Shown one piece after another: positions 8,536 through 15,428 of a stretch of 64,000 nt of DNA. Where the stretch lies: NCBI GenBank assembly GCA_900102115.1, contig FNAW01000004.1:62001-126000 (forward strand), given 5' to 3'. Made by a program: the position numbers and the translations under genes. Under the pieces are notes generated by a model. The model was not told the origin of the DNA. It worked only from the letters and a program-made list of their open reading frames with translations, and ran no database searches. Each line of letters begins with the position of its first letter. The stretch's first letter is position 1. The DNA is from Blastococcus fimeti. Its GTDB lineage: Bacteria; Actinomycetota; Actinomycetes; Mycobacteriales; Geodermatophilaceae.

Positions 8536-9434
8536 GTGGCGGACACGGCCGCCGCCGGGGCAAGAAGCACGAGGAGCACGAGGAGCACGAGAACCACGAA
8601 CGGTGGCTCGTCTCCGCCTTCGACATGATGACGCTGCTCTTCGTGCTGTTCGTCGTGCTCTTCGCGATGAGCAAGGTCGACGAGGACAAGTTCGCCGCAC
8701 TGGCCAAGGGGCTCGCGGAGAGCTTCGGCGGCCCCGTCGTCGTCACCCCCGGGCCGACGCCCGACGGCTCCGTGCTCGACGGGCTGCCCGGGGCGATCGA
8801 CATCGCCTCGGCGATCCCGCCGGACCCCACCGTCCCCGAGGCGGAGGTCGACGCCGCCGCCGCGGCCGCGGCCGCCGAGCGCGCCCAGCGGGTCGCCGCC
8901 GAGGCCGCCGACGCCTACGACGAGCTGGCCGCCGCCCGGGCGGCGCTCGAGGCCGCGCTGGCCGAGGCCGGGTACTCCGGCGCGGCGCGCTTCGAGATCG
9001 ACGAGCGCGGCCTGGTGGTGCACATCGTCGCCGACGCCGTCCTCTTCGACGCCGAGGAGGCCGCCCTCCGACCGGAGGGCGCCGCCATCCTGGGTGCCGT
9101 CGCCCCGACCCTCATCGACCTGCCCAACGTGCTGCGCATCGAGGGCCACGCCAACCACCTGCCGGTCACCCGCGGCGGTCCCTGGCCGTCGAACTGGGAG
9201 CTGTCGGGCTGGCGGGCCAGCACCGTGCTGCGCTCCCTGGCCGGTGACGGCGTCCCCGAGGACCGCATGTCGTCGGCCGGCTACTCGTCCACGAAGCCGC
9301 TCGTGCCCATCTCCGACCCCACGGCGATCAGCGTGAACCGTCGCGTCGACGTCGTCGTCCTGTCCACCGCCTCGGCCGAGGCCAACGCACTGCTGCCGGG
9401 CATCGACGCCGCATCCCAGGAGGCCACCCCATGA
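8532..9434 (+). CDS. motB: Flagellar stator protein MotB with His/Glu-rich N-terminus
   Basis: MotB provides the ion-binding aspartate and anchors the stator to peptidoglycan. The 300-residue protein starts at a GTG overlapping the motA stop (GTGA). One membrane helix (about residues 26-45) contains Asp31 in SAFDMMTLLFVLF, the expected proton or sodium site. An Ala/Glu-rich linker follows, then the OmpA-like domain with LRIEGHANHLPV and NWELSGWRASTVLRSL. Residues 11-24 are an unusual His/Glu run (KKHEEHEEHENHER) just before the membrane. OmpA_C ends near residue 280. Confidence 0.94.
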   Translation: MSGGHGRRRGKKHEEHEEHENHERWLVSAFDMMTLLFVLFVVLFAMSKVDEDKFAALAKGLAESFGGPVVVTPGPTPDGSVLDGLPGAIDIASAIPPDPTVPEAEVDAAAAAAAAERAQRVAAEAADAYDELAAARAALEAALAEAGYSGAARFEIDERGLVVHIVADAVLFDAEEAALRPEGAAILGAVAPTLIDLPNVLRIEGHANHLPVTRGGPWPSNWELSGWRASTVLRSLAGDGVPEDRMSSAGYSSTKPLVPISDPTAISVNRRVDVVVLSTASAEANALLPGIDAASQEATP

Positions 9435-9901
9435 GCAAGGACGCGAAGACCAAGCCCGAGACCGACGAGGACGCCCCCAAGGGCAAGAAGAAGCTGTTCC
9501 TCATCGCCGGCGTGGTCGTGCTGGCCCTGGCCGGCGCCGCCTACTTCTTCCTCTTCTCCGGCGGCGACGCCGAGGCCGCGGCCCCCGAGCACGGCGGCTA
9601 CGTCGCGCTCGAGCCGGTCGCGGTGAACCTGGCCGGCGGCGGCTACCTCAAGGTCGGCATCACCCTCGACATCACCGTCGAGGCGGCCGCCGGCGGCGGG
9701 CACGGCGGCGCCGCGACCGTCGACGGCGCCAAGGCCTACGACGCGATCATCTCCACGTTCTCGCAGGCGGCCCCGGCCGACGTGATCGGTGCCCGGGACG
9801 CCCTCAAGGAGGCGCTGGAGCAGAAGATCATCGCCGCCTACACCGACCACGACGTCCCGATGGTCATGGGCATCTACTACACGGAGTACGTCACCCAGTA
9901 G
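9431..9901 (+). CDS. fliL: Flagellar basal body-associated protein FliL
   Basis: FliL is a single-pass membrane protein that surrounds the stator and supports torque at high load. The 156-residue product has a charged cytoplasmic start, one membrane helix (about 21-43) and a periplasmic/extracellular domain with YVALEPVAVNLAGGGYLKVGI and the C-terminal IYYTEYVTQ. The ATG overlaps the motB stop (ATGA). A perfect 38-bp palindrome lies 9 nt after its stop. Confidence 0.93.
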   Translation: MSKDAKTKPETDEDAPKGKKKLFLIAGVVVLALAGAAYFFLFSGGDAEAAAPEHGGYVALEPVAVNLAGGGYLKVGITLDITVEAAAGGGHGGAATVDGAKAYDAIISTFSQAAPADVIGARDALKEALEQKIIAAYTDHDVPMVMGIYYTEYVTQ

Positions 9902-9910
9902 CCACCACCG

Positions 9911-9948
9911 GGCGCCAGGGCAGAAATGGCCATTTCTGCCCTGGCGCC
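9911..9948. terminator. Perfect 38-bp palindrome between fliL and fliM
   Basis: Positions 9911-9928 are the exact reverse complement of 9931-9948, centred on ATGGCCAT. As RNA it gives an 18-bp stem with almost no loop. The core CAGAAATGGCCATTTCTG closely matches the hairpin at 54482-54517. It probably acts as a terminator for the flbD-motAB-fliL unit; as a palindrome it works on both strands. Confidence 0.75.
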
Positions 9949-10031
9949 TCCGGCTCGGCCGGACCTCCGGGGCCTCCCCCGAACCACCCGTCACAGTTCT
10001 CCCGCCTGACCGACGGCGGCGGGCGACCCGG

Positions 10032-10059
10032 TCAGGGTGCTGCCGGTCCCCGCCGATGA
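10032..10059 (+). promoter_or_regulatory. Sigma28/WhiG-like promoter for fliM onward
   Basis: TCAG at 10032-10035, 16 nt of spacer and GCCGATGA at 10052-10059 repeat the layout seen before flbD. The predicted transcription start, about 7 nt past the -10 box, falls at or just before the GTG at 10068. The fliM message may therefore be leaderless, and the ATG at 10056 would lie inside the promoter. Confidence 0.55.
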
Positions 10060-10067
10060 GAACGTGC

Positions 10068-11051
10068 GTGACCACCCCCGAGACCGCCCCGGCCCCCCGC
10101 GGGGGAGCAGCGCAGGCACCGGCGGCGGCACCGGCCAGCAGCACCCGCAGCCGCCGCGGCGAGCCCCGCACCTACGACTTCCGCCGCCCGACGAAGCTCT
10201 CCCGCGAGCACGTGCGCGTCATGCAGATCGCGCAGGAGGCCTTCGCCCGCCAGGCGACGACGATCCTGACCACGTTCCTCCGCGCCGGCGCCCGGCTGGA
10301 GCTGGTGAGCATCGAGCAGTTCTCCTACGACGACTACGTCAAGACGCTGCCCGACCCGGTGTTCATCACGACGTTCACCATCGAGCCGCTGGCGGGCAAG
10401 GGCATGCTCGCCTACCCCCTCGACATCGCGATGGCGATGGTCGACCACATGCTCGGCGGCTCCGGCGCCGCCGCACAGCCCGCCCGGCCGATGACGGCGA
10501 TGGAGAAGTCCATCACCACCCATCTGCTGGAGCGCCTGCTCCACGAGTTCGCGGTGTCGTTCGGGACGATCACCGAGCTCCAGCCGGTGATGACCGGCTT
10601 CGAGTACAACCCGCAGCTGGCGCAGGCGGCCTCGGGGTCGGACACCGTCATGGTCGCGAACTTCGCCATGGCCGTCGGTGCCCGGGAGGGCGAGGCCACG
10701 ATGGTCCTGCCCTTCTCCTCGTTCGCCCAGGCGCTGAACAACGCCGCCTCGCCGCAGCTGTCGGAGTCCGCGCTGCGCAAGCGCAAGAAGGCGGCCGAGG
10801 CGCTGGCCGCCCGCCTCAACCTCGTGCCGGTGGACGTCAGCGTCCGGTTCGCCCCGCTGTCGGTGTCCTCGGCCGACCTGCTCTCCCTCGCCGTCGGCGA
10901 CGTCCTCCTGCTGCGCCATCCGCGTGACAGCCCGCTCGAGGTCACCACCAACGACACGACGTTCGCCTACGCGATCGCCAGCAACCACCGGCGACGTCTG
11001 GCCGCCTCGATCGTCCCCACCCCGCACGCTGCCGTGAAGGACACCGCATGA
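10068..11051 (+). CDS. fliM: Flagellar motor switch protein FliM
   Basis: FliM forms the middle of the C-ring and normally binds phosphorylated CheY. The 327-residue protein has the CheC-like middle domain (VMQIAQEAFARQATTILTTF; PVFITTFTIEPLAGKG; MTAMEKSITTHLLERLL) and a C-terminal SpoA domain (VPVDVSVRFAPLSVSSADLL). The N-terminal 40 residues are Ala/Pro/Ser-rich and contain no EIDALL-type CheY-docking motif. GTG 10068 is preferred because the only nearby alternative, ATG 10056, overlaps the candidate -10 box; neither has a strong ribosome binding site. ATGA overlap with fliN. Confidence 0.93.
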   Translation: MTTPETAPAPRGGAAQAPAAAPASSTRSRRGEPRTYDFRRPTKLSREHVRVMQIAQEAFARQATTILTTFLRAGARLELVSIEQFSYDDYVKTLPDPVFITTFTIEPLAGKGMLAYPLDIAMAMVDHMLGGSGAAAQPARPMTAMEKSITTHLLERLLHEFAVSFGTITELQPVMTGFEYNPQLAQAASGSDTVMVANFAMAVGAREGEATMVLPFSSFAQALNNAASPQLSESALRKRKKAAEALAARLNLVPVDVSVRFAPLSVSSADLLSLAVGDVLLLRHPRDSPLEVTTNDTTFAYAIASNHRRRLAASIVPTPHAAVKDTA

Positions 11052-11779
11052 GCACCGACAGCACCCAGGACTCCCAGACCGTGACCGCCGTGGTGGCCGC
11101 CGCTGCCCGGGCCGCCGCGACCCTGGTCCCCGCCACGACGCAGCTCGTCGCGGGCACCCCGGTCAGCGACCCCGACAGCGTCCCGCTCCCCCCGGGCGCG
11201 GCCTCGGCCGTCACGGCCGGCCTGTCGGGCGAGGTCAGCGGCGACGTCGTCCTCGTCGTCTCCGCCGACGTCGTCGAGGCGCTGAGCAACTCCCCGGTCG
11301 GCAAGATGGACGTCGCGGCGGCACTGCGCCCGGCCCTCGAGGCCGCGGCGGCGACGCTCGGCCGGGTGCGGGTCGCCTCCGAGCGGCTCGTGGACCCGGT
11401 CACCGCCCTCGACGGGCTGCGCGACAAGGGCATGTTCGTCGCCGTCCCGCTCATGGCCGACGGCGAGCACCAGGCGACGTTCGCGCTGCAGGTGGACCTG
11501 CCCGCCGCGCGCACCCCGAGCGGAAGCCTGGACCTGCTGCGCCACGTGGCCATGGAGGTCACCGTCGAGATCGGCCGCACCCGGATGACCGTCCAGGAGC
11601 TGCTCTCACTGCACCCGGGCGAGGTGGTCGAGCTCGACCGCGCGGCCAGCGCGCCGGCGGACCTGCTGGTCAACGGCACCCTCATCGCCCGCGGCGAGGT
11701 CGTGGTCGTGGACGAGGACTTCGGCCTGCGGATCAGCGAGATCGTCAGCGACGCCGCAGAGCTGGGTGTCAGCGCGTGA
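11048..11779 (+). CDS. fliN: Flagellar motor switch protein FliN, long FliY-like form
   Basis: FliN/FliY forms the base of the C-ring. At 243 residues this is longer than classical FliN (about 130) but shorter than Bacillus FliY. The C-terminal SpoA domain (about 165-238) is clear: MEVTVEIGRTRMTVQELLSL, then GEVVELDRAASAPADLLVNG and VVVVDEDFGLRISEIV. Residues 20-150 form a second alpha/beta domain (SGDVVLVVSADVVEAL; DVAAALRPALEAAAATLG) that resembles the CheC/FliY phosphatase fold in pattern but shows no ExxN active-site motif. ATGA overlap with fliM and GTGA overlap with fliO. Confidence 0.9.
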   Translation: MSTDSTQDSQTVTAVVAAAARAAATLVPATTQLVAGTPVSDPDSVPLPPGAASAVTAGLSGEVSGDVVLVVSADVVEALSNSPVGKMDVAAALRPALEAAAATLGRVRVASERLVDPVTALDGLRDKGMFVAVPLMADGEHQATFALQVDLPAARTPSGSLDLLRHVAMEVTVEIGRTRMTVQELLSLHPGEVVELDRAASAPADLLVNGTLIARGEVVVVDEDFGLRISEIVSDAAELGVSA

Positions 11780-12201
11780 CGTGGATGATCATCCGGCTGA
11801 TCCTCTCGCTGGGGTTCGTCGCGCTGGTCCTGCTGTACGCAGCGCGGCTCGCGAAGAAGCGCGGCCTCGGGCAGGGGTCGAACCTGATCGAGGTCGTCGC
11901 CCGCCAGCGCATGGGCCGCTCGAGCACGGTCAACGTCATCCGCATCGCCGACGTCGTCCTGGTCGTCGGCGCCACCGAGGAGCAGGTCACGCTCCTCGCC
12001 GAGCTCGACTCCGAGACCGTCGACGCCGCGCAGCGCGAGCGGACGCCGGTGCGCCTGGCGACCGCGCCCGGCTCCCAGGACGACTCCCCCACGCTGGTCG
12101 CCCGGTCCACGTCCGGCGCGCTCGCCGGCTCGGTCCTGGACCGCGACGGCTGGGGCAACCTGGTCCACCAGCTCCGCGAGCGGACGGTCCGCAAGCCATG
12201 A
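11776..12201 (+). CDS. fliO: Flagellar biosynthesis protein FliO
   Basis: FliO helps assemble the FliP core of the export gate. The 141-residue protein has one N-terminal membrane helix (IIRLILSLGFVALVLLYAAR) followed by the short conserved stretch IEVVARQRMGRSSTVNVIRI and VVLVVGATEEQVTLLAEL. The remaining 60 residues are polar and variable. Start GTG overlaps the fliN stop; the stop overlaps the fliP ATG. Confidence 0.88.
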   Translation: MTWMIIRLILSLGFVALVLLYAARLAKKRGLGQGSNLIEVVARQRMGRSSTVNVIRIADVVLVVGATEEQVTLLAELDSETVDAAQRERTPVRLATAPGSQDDSPTLVARSTSGALAGSVLDRDGWGNLVHQLRERTVRKP

Positions 12202-13052
12202 CCACCCCGCTCCAGCGGCCGTCGCGGCTGCCCGCGGCCCGGTGGCGCGCGAGGGTCGTCCTGCTGCTGACGCTGCTCGCCGGCCTCGCCGCGGTGCTCG
12301 CGGCCGGCCCGGCCGCGGCCGCGCCGACGGCGCCCACCGCACCCACCGAGCCCGTCGCGCCGGTCGTCCCGGGCGTCGGCGGGGCCGACGGCGGCGTGGA
12401 CATCTCCATCGGCGGCGGCTCGGCGAGCACGTCGATCACGCTCATCCTGGCCATCACGGTGCTGTCGGTGGCGCCGTCGGTGCTGCTCCTCGCGACGTCG
12501 TTCACCAAGATCATCGTCGTCCTGGGCATCACGCGGAACGCGCTCGGGCTGCCCACCTCGCCGCCCAACCAGGTGCTCACCGGCCTGGCCCTGTTCCTCA
12601 CGCTGTTCGTGATGGGCCCGGTGTTCGGCGACATCAACGACGTCGCCGTGCAGCCCTACATGGACGGCACCATGTCGGTCTCCCAGGCCTACGACGCCGG
12701 CGTCGTCCCGCTGCGGGAGTTCCTGCTGGGCAACACCCGCGAGGACGAGCTCAAGCTGATGATCGGCCTCTCCGGCGAGGAGGCACCGGCCGACGCGAGT
12801 GCGGTCAGCATGACCACCCTCGTCCCGGCATTCGTGCTCTCCGAGCTCAAGAGCGCGTTCATCATCGGGCTGGTCATCTTCATCCCGTTCCTGGTGCTCG
12901 ACATGCTCGTGAGCGCCTCGCTGATGTCGATGGGCATGATGATGGTGCCGCCCACGATCGTGTCGCTGCCCTTCAAGCTGCTGCTCTTCGTCGTGGTCGA
13001 CGGCTGGTCGCTGATCACCACCGCGCTCGTCGGCTCCTACGGGGGTGGCTAG
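12198..13052 (+). CDS. fliP: Flagellar export gate protein FliP
   Basis: FliP makes the pentameric core of the FliPQR export gate. The 284-residue protein starts with a cleavable signal peptide (about residues 1-42, ending in AAGPAAAAPT), normal for FliP. Conserved marks: VLLLATSFTKIIVVLGITRN, SPPNQVLTGLALFLTLFVM, and the C-terminal VPAFVLSELKSAFIIG plus MMMVPPTIVSLPFKLLLFV. The ATG overlapping the fliO stop is the start. An 85-nt GAGCG-rich spacer separates it from fliQ, the longest gap inside this sub-operon. Confidence 0.96.
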   Translation: MTTPLQRPSRLPAARWRARVVLLLTLLAGLAAVLAAGPAAAAPTAPTAPTEPVAPVVPGVGGADGGVDISIGGGSASTSITLILAITVLSVAPSVLLLATSFTKIIVVLGITRNALGLPTSPPNQVLTGLALFLTLFVMGPVFGDINDVAVQPYMDGTMSVSQAYDAGVVPLREFLLGNTREDELKLMIGLSGEEAPADASAVSMTTLVPAFVLSELKSAFIIGLVIFIPFLVLDMLVSASLMSMGMMMVPPTIVSLPFKLLLFVVVDGWSLITTALVGSYGGG

Positions 13053-13137
13053 CGATGGGCCACGTGAGAACGACGGGCGAGCGAGCATCGCAGGGAGCGC
13101 CAGCGACCGAGGAGCGGAACGAGCCCGGAGTCGAACA
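13053..13137 (+). repeat. GAGCG/CGAGC-rich spacer between fliP and fliQ
   Basis: This 85-nt purine-skewed stretch is built from irregular repeats of GAGCG, AGCGA and GGAGCG. It interrupts otherwise overlapping genes and ends in the CGGAG ribosome binding site of fliQ. It can be read in frame with fliQ, but the peptide is only Arg/Ala/Ser/Glu-rich. It looks like a dispersed actinobacterial intergenic repeat rather than coding sequence; its function is unknown. Confidence 0.5.
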
Positions 13138-13413
13138 ATGAGCGATGCCGACGTCACCGAGATCGCGGCCCAGACGATGATGCTGGCGGCCAAGGTGGCC
13201 GCCCCGATCCTGCTCACGGCGCTGTTCGTGGGCTTCCTGATCTCGCTGTTCCAGGCGGCCACCCAGATCCAGGAGCCGACGCTGTCGTTCGTGCCCAAGA
13301 TGATCGCGGTCGCCGTCGTCCTGCTGATCACCGGCAACTGGGTCCTCTCCTCGCTGGTGGACTTCACCGAGCACCTGTTCGACCAGCTGCCCCGACTGCT
13401 CGACCGGACCTGA
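13138..13413 (+). CDS. fliQ: Flagellar export gate protein FliQ
   Basis: FliQ is the small two-helix hairpin of the FliPQR export gate. The 91-residue product has helices at about 13-38 (MMLAAKVAAPILLTALFVGF) and 54-76 (IAVAVVLLITGNWVLSSLV) joined by FQAATQIQEPTLSFVPKM, the classic FliQ loop. The ATG at 13138 has a CGGAG site 7 nt upstream; the frame extends further 5' through the repetitive spacer but that part is not FliQ. Confidence 0.94.
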   Translation: MSDADVTEIAAQTMMLAAKVAAPILLTALFVGFLISLFQAATQIQEPTLSFVPKMIAVAVVLLITGNWVLSSLVDFTEHLFDQLPRLLDRT

Positions 13414-13416
13414 GCG

Positions 13417-14181
13417 ATGGACCTCACGGTCCCCGCCGTCACCCTGGTCGCGCTGCTGCTCGGCACCGCACGGGCCGCCGGGTTCGTGATGATGGCTCCG
13501 CCGTTCAACTCGCGGACCATCCCGGCGCCGGTCAAGGGCGCGCTGGCGATGGCGCTGTCGTTGCTGCTGTCGACCCAGATCGCGCCGACGCTGCCCGAGC
13601 CGACGGCCGGCTTCATCGTCGTCGCGGCCGTGACCGAGGTGATCATCGGCGCGGCGCTGGGCTTCGTCGTCCAGGTGCTCTTCACCGCCGTGCAGATGGC
13701 CGGTGACCTCATCGACGTGACCGGTGGCTTCTCGCTCCAGCCGGCCTACGACCCCCTCGCCATGACCCAGAACGCCTCCATCGGCCGGCTGCACTACCTG
13801 CTCGCCGTCACCCTGCTGTTCACCAGCGGCGGTCACCTGCTGCTGGTGAAGGGGTTCGCGACCTCCTACCAGGGGATGCCGGTCGGCGGCGAGGTCCCCG
13901 TCGACCAGCTCGGCGCGGTGCTCATCCAGGCGGTGTCGATGATGTTCCTGGCCGCCCTGCAGATCGCCGGGCCGATGGTCGCCGTGCTGCTGCTGGCCGA
14001 CGTCGCGCTCGCCCTGCTCAGCCGCGCGGCACCCGCGCTCAACATCTTCGCGATCGGCTTCCCGGTCAAGATCACGCTGACCCTCGTCATGCTCGGCCTC
14101 ACCTTCCCGCTCCTGCCGCCGGCGCTCGACGCGCTGCTCGAGCACGGCGTGCAGGCCATGGGCTCCCTCCGGAGCGGCTGA
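13417..14181 (+). CDS. fliR: Flagellar export gate protein FliR
   Basis: FliR completes the FliPQR gate and binds FlhB. The 254-residue protein has about six membrane segments; family marks include LLLGTARAAGFVMMAPPFNS, the conserved GxxxDxxxGFSLQPAYDP region (MAGDLIDVTGGFSLQPAYDP) and ALNIFAIGFPVKITLTL. ATG three nt after the fliQ stop; three nt before flhB. Length agrees with the family. Confidence 0.94.
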   Translation: MDLTVPAVTLVALLLGTARAAGFVMMAPPFNSRTIPAPVKGALAMALSLLLSTQIAPTLPEPTAGFIVVAAVTEVIIGAALGFVVQVLFTAVQMAGDLIDVTGGFSLQPAYDPLAMTQNASIGRLHYLLAVTLLFTSGGHLLLVKGFATSYQGMPVGGEVPVDQLGAVLIQAVSMMFLAALQIAGPMVAVLLLADVALALLSRAAPALNIFAIGFPVKITLTLVMLGLTFPLLPPALDALLEHGVQAMGSLRSG

Positions 14182-14184
14182 CCC

Positions 14185-15336
14185 GTGGCCAAGGACGGTC
14201 CCGGCGGTGAGAAGACCGAGAAGCCCACTCCCCAGCGCCTGAAGAAGGCGCGCAAGGAGGGACAGATCCCGCGCACCCAGGAGCTGGGCACCTGGGCGGG
14301 CATCGCGACGGCCAGCGTGCTGCTGCCGATGATCGCGAGCAAGGGCTTCGCCGAGGTGCAGACGCTGTTCGTGCAGATCGGCGCCGTGGCGACCCAGCCC
14401 GAGGTCTCGACGATCTCGGCCCTGCTCGGCCAGGCGCTGACCGCGTTCATGATGACGGTGCTGCCGCTGGCGCTGGGCCTCATGGTCGTCGGCCTCGTGG
14501 CGTCGGCCAGTCAGGGCGGCGTCACCTTCGCCACCAAGGGGATGAAGCCGACGCTGAAGAAGTTCAACCCCTTCACCGGCATGAAGCGCATGTTCGGCAC
14601 CCAGGGTCTGTGGGAGGTGACCAAGGCGGTGATCAAGACCGTGGCGCTCGCGACGGTCGTGATCATCACCAGCGACCGGGCCCAGACCCTGGTCTCGTCG
14701 GCCGGCGCACTGCCGCTGTCGGCAGTGGTGGACACCTTCGTGGACTCGGCGATCCTGATGTTCCGCGTCGTCGCGTTGACCGGGCTGGTGATCGCCATCG
14801 CCGACTACCTGGTCGTCCGCAAGAAGATGATGAAGCAGCTCAAGATGAGCAAGTACGAGATCACCCAGGAGCACAAGCAGTCCGAGGGCGATCCGTACAT
14901 GAAGGCCCACCGCAAGGGGGTGGCCCTGTCGATGTCGCGCAACCGGATGATGGCCGAGGTCGCCGAGGCCGACGTGCTGCTGGTCAACCCGACCCACGTC
15001 GCCGTGGCGCTCAAGTACGAGGCGGCCAAGGGCGCGCCGCGGGTCGTGGCCAAGGGCTCCGGCGAGATCGCCGCGAAGCTGCGCGAGGTCGCCGCGGAGG
15101 CGCGGGTGCCCATGGTCCAGGACATCCCGCTGGCCCGGGCGCTGCACGCCTCGTGCGAACTGGGCCAGGAGGTGCCGCCGCAGCTGTTCACCGCCGTCGC
15201 CCGGGTGCTCGCCTTCGTCATGCACCTGGGCGCGCGCGGCGTGCGCGGCGGCCTGCACCGCCCCGGCTTCGAGCCGCCGGACACCACCGACCTGCCCAAG
15301 GCCGGTCGCCGCCGCGTCGTCCAGCCCGCGGCCTGA
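14185..15336 (+). CDS. flhB: Flagellar export switch protein FlhB
   Basis: FlhB controls the change of export substrate from rod/hook to filament by self-cleavage. The 383-residue protein starts EKTEKPTPQRLKKARKEGQI (typical), has four membrane helices between about 30 and 210, and a cytoplasmic domain with the autocleavage motif NPTH at residues 268-271 (LLVNPTHVAVALKY). The C-terminal 35 residues are an Arg/Pro-rich extension. GTG start, three nt after fliR. Confidence 0.95.
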   Translation: MAKDGPGGEKTEKPTPQRLKKARKEGQIPRTQELGTWAGIATASVLLPMIASKGFAEVQTLFVQIGAVATQPEVSTISALLGQALTAFMMTVLPLALGLMVVGLVASASQGGVTFATKGMKPTLKKFNPFTGMKRMFGTQGLWEVTKAVIKTVALATVVIITSDRAQTLVSSAGALPLSAVVDTFVDSAILMFRVVALTGLVIAIADYLVVRKKMMKQLKMSKYEITQEHKQSEGDPYMKAHRKGVALSMSRNRMMAEVAEADVLLVNPTHVAVALKYEAAKGAPRVVAKGSGEIAAKLREVAAEARVPMVQDIPLARALHASCELGQEVPPQLFTAVARVLAFVMHLGARGVRGGLHRPGFEPPDTTDLPKAGRRRVVQPAA

Positions 15337-15351
15337 CGCGCCCTCCGGCGG

Positions 15352-15379
15352 TACCGAGCGGCCCCTGGCCTGCCGATGA
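15352..15379 (+). promoter_or_regulatory. Possible sigma28/WhiG-like promoter for flhA
   Basis: TACC at 15352-15355, 16 nt of spacer and GCCGATGA at 15372-15379 lie in the 92-nt flhB-flhA gap. The -10 box is identical to the one before fliM; the -35 is weak. It is about 50 nt upstream of the flhA start. Confidence 0.4.
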
Positions 15380-15428
15380 AGAGGGACGTGAGCCAGCCCC
15401 CGTCTTCCGCACCCCTGGTCGTGGGCGA

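Noticed and set aside
10056..10067. ATG 10056 as the fliM start
   Set aside because: It overlaps the candidate GCCGATGA -10 box and has no ribosome binding site; GTG 10068 fits better, though both remain possible.
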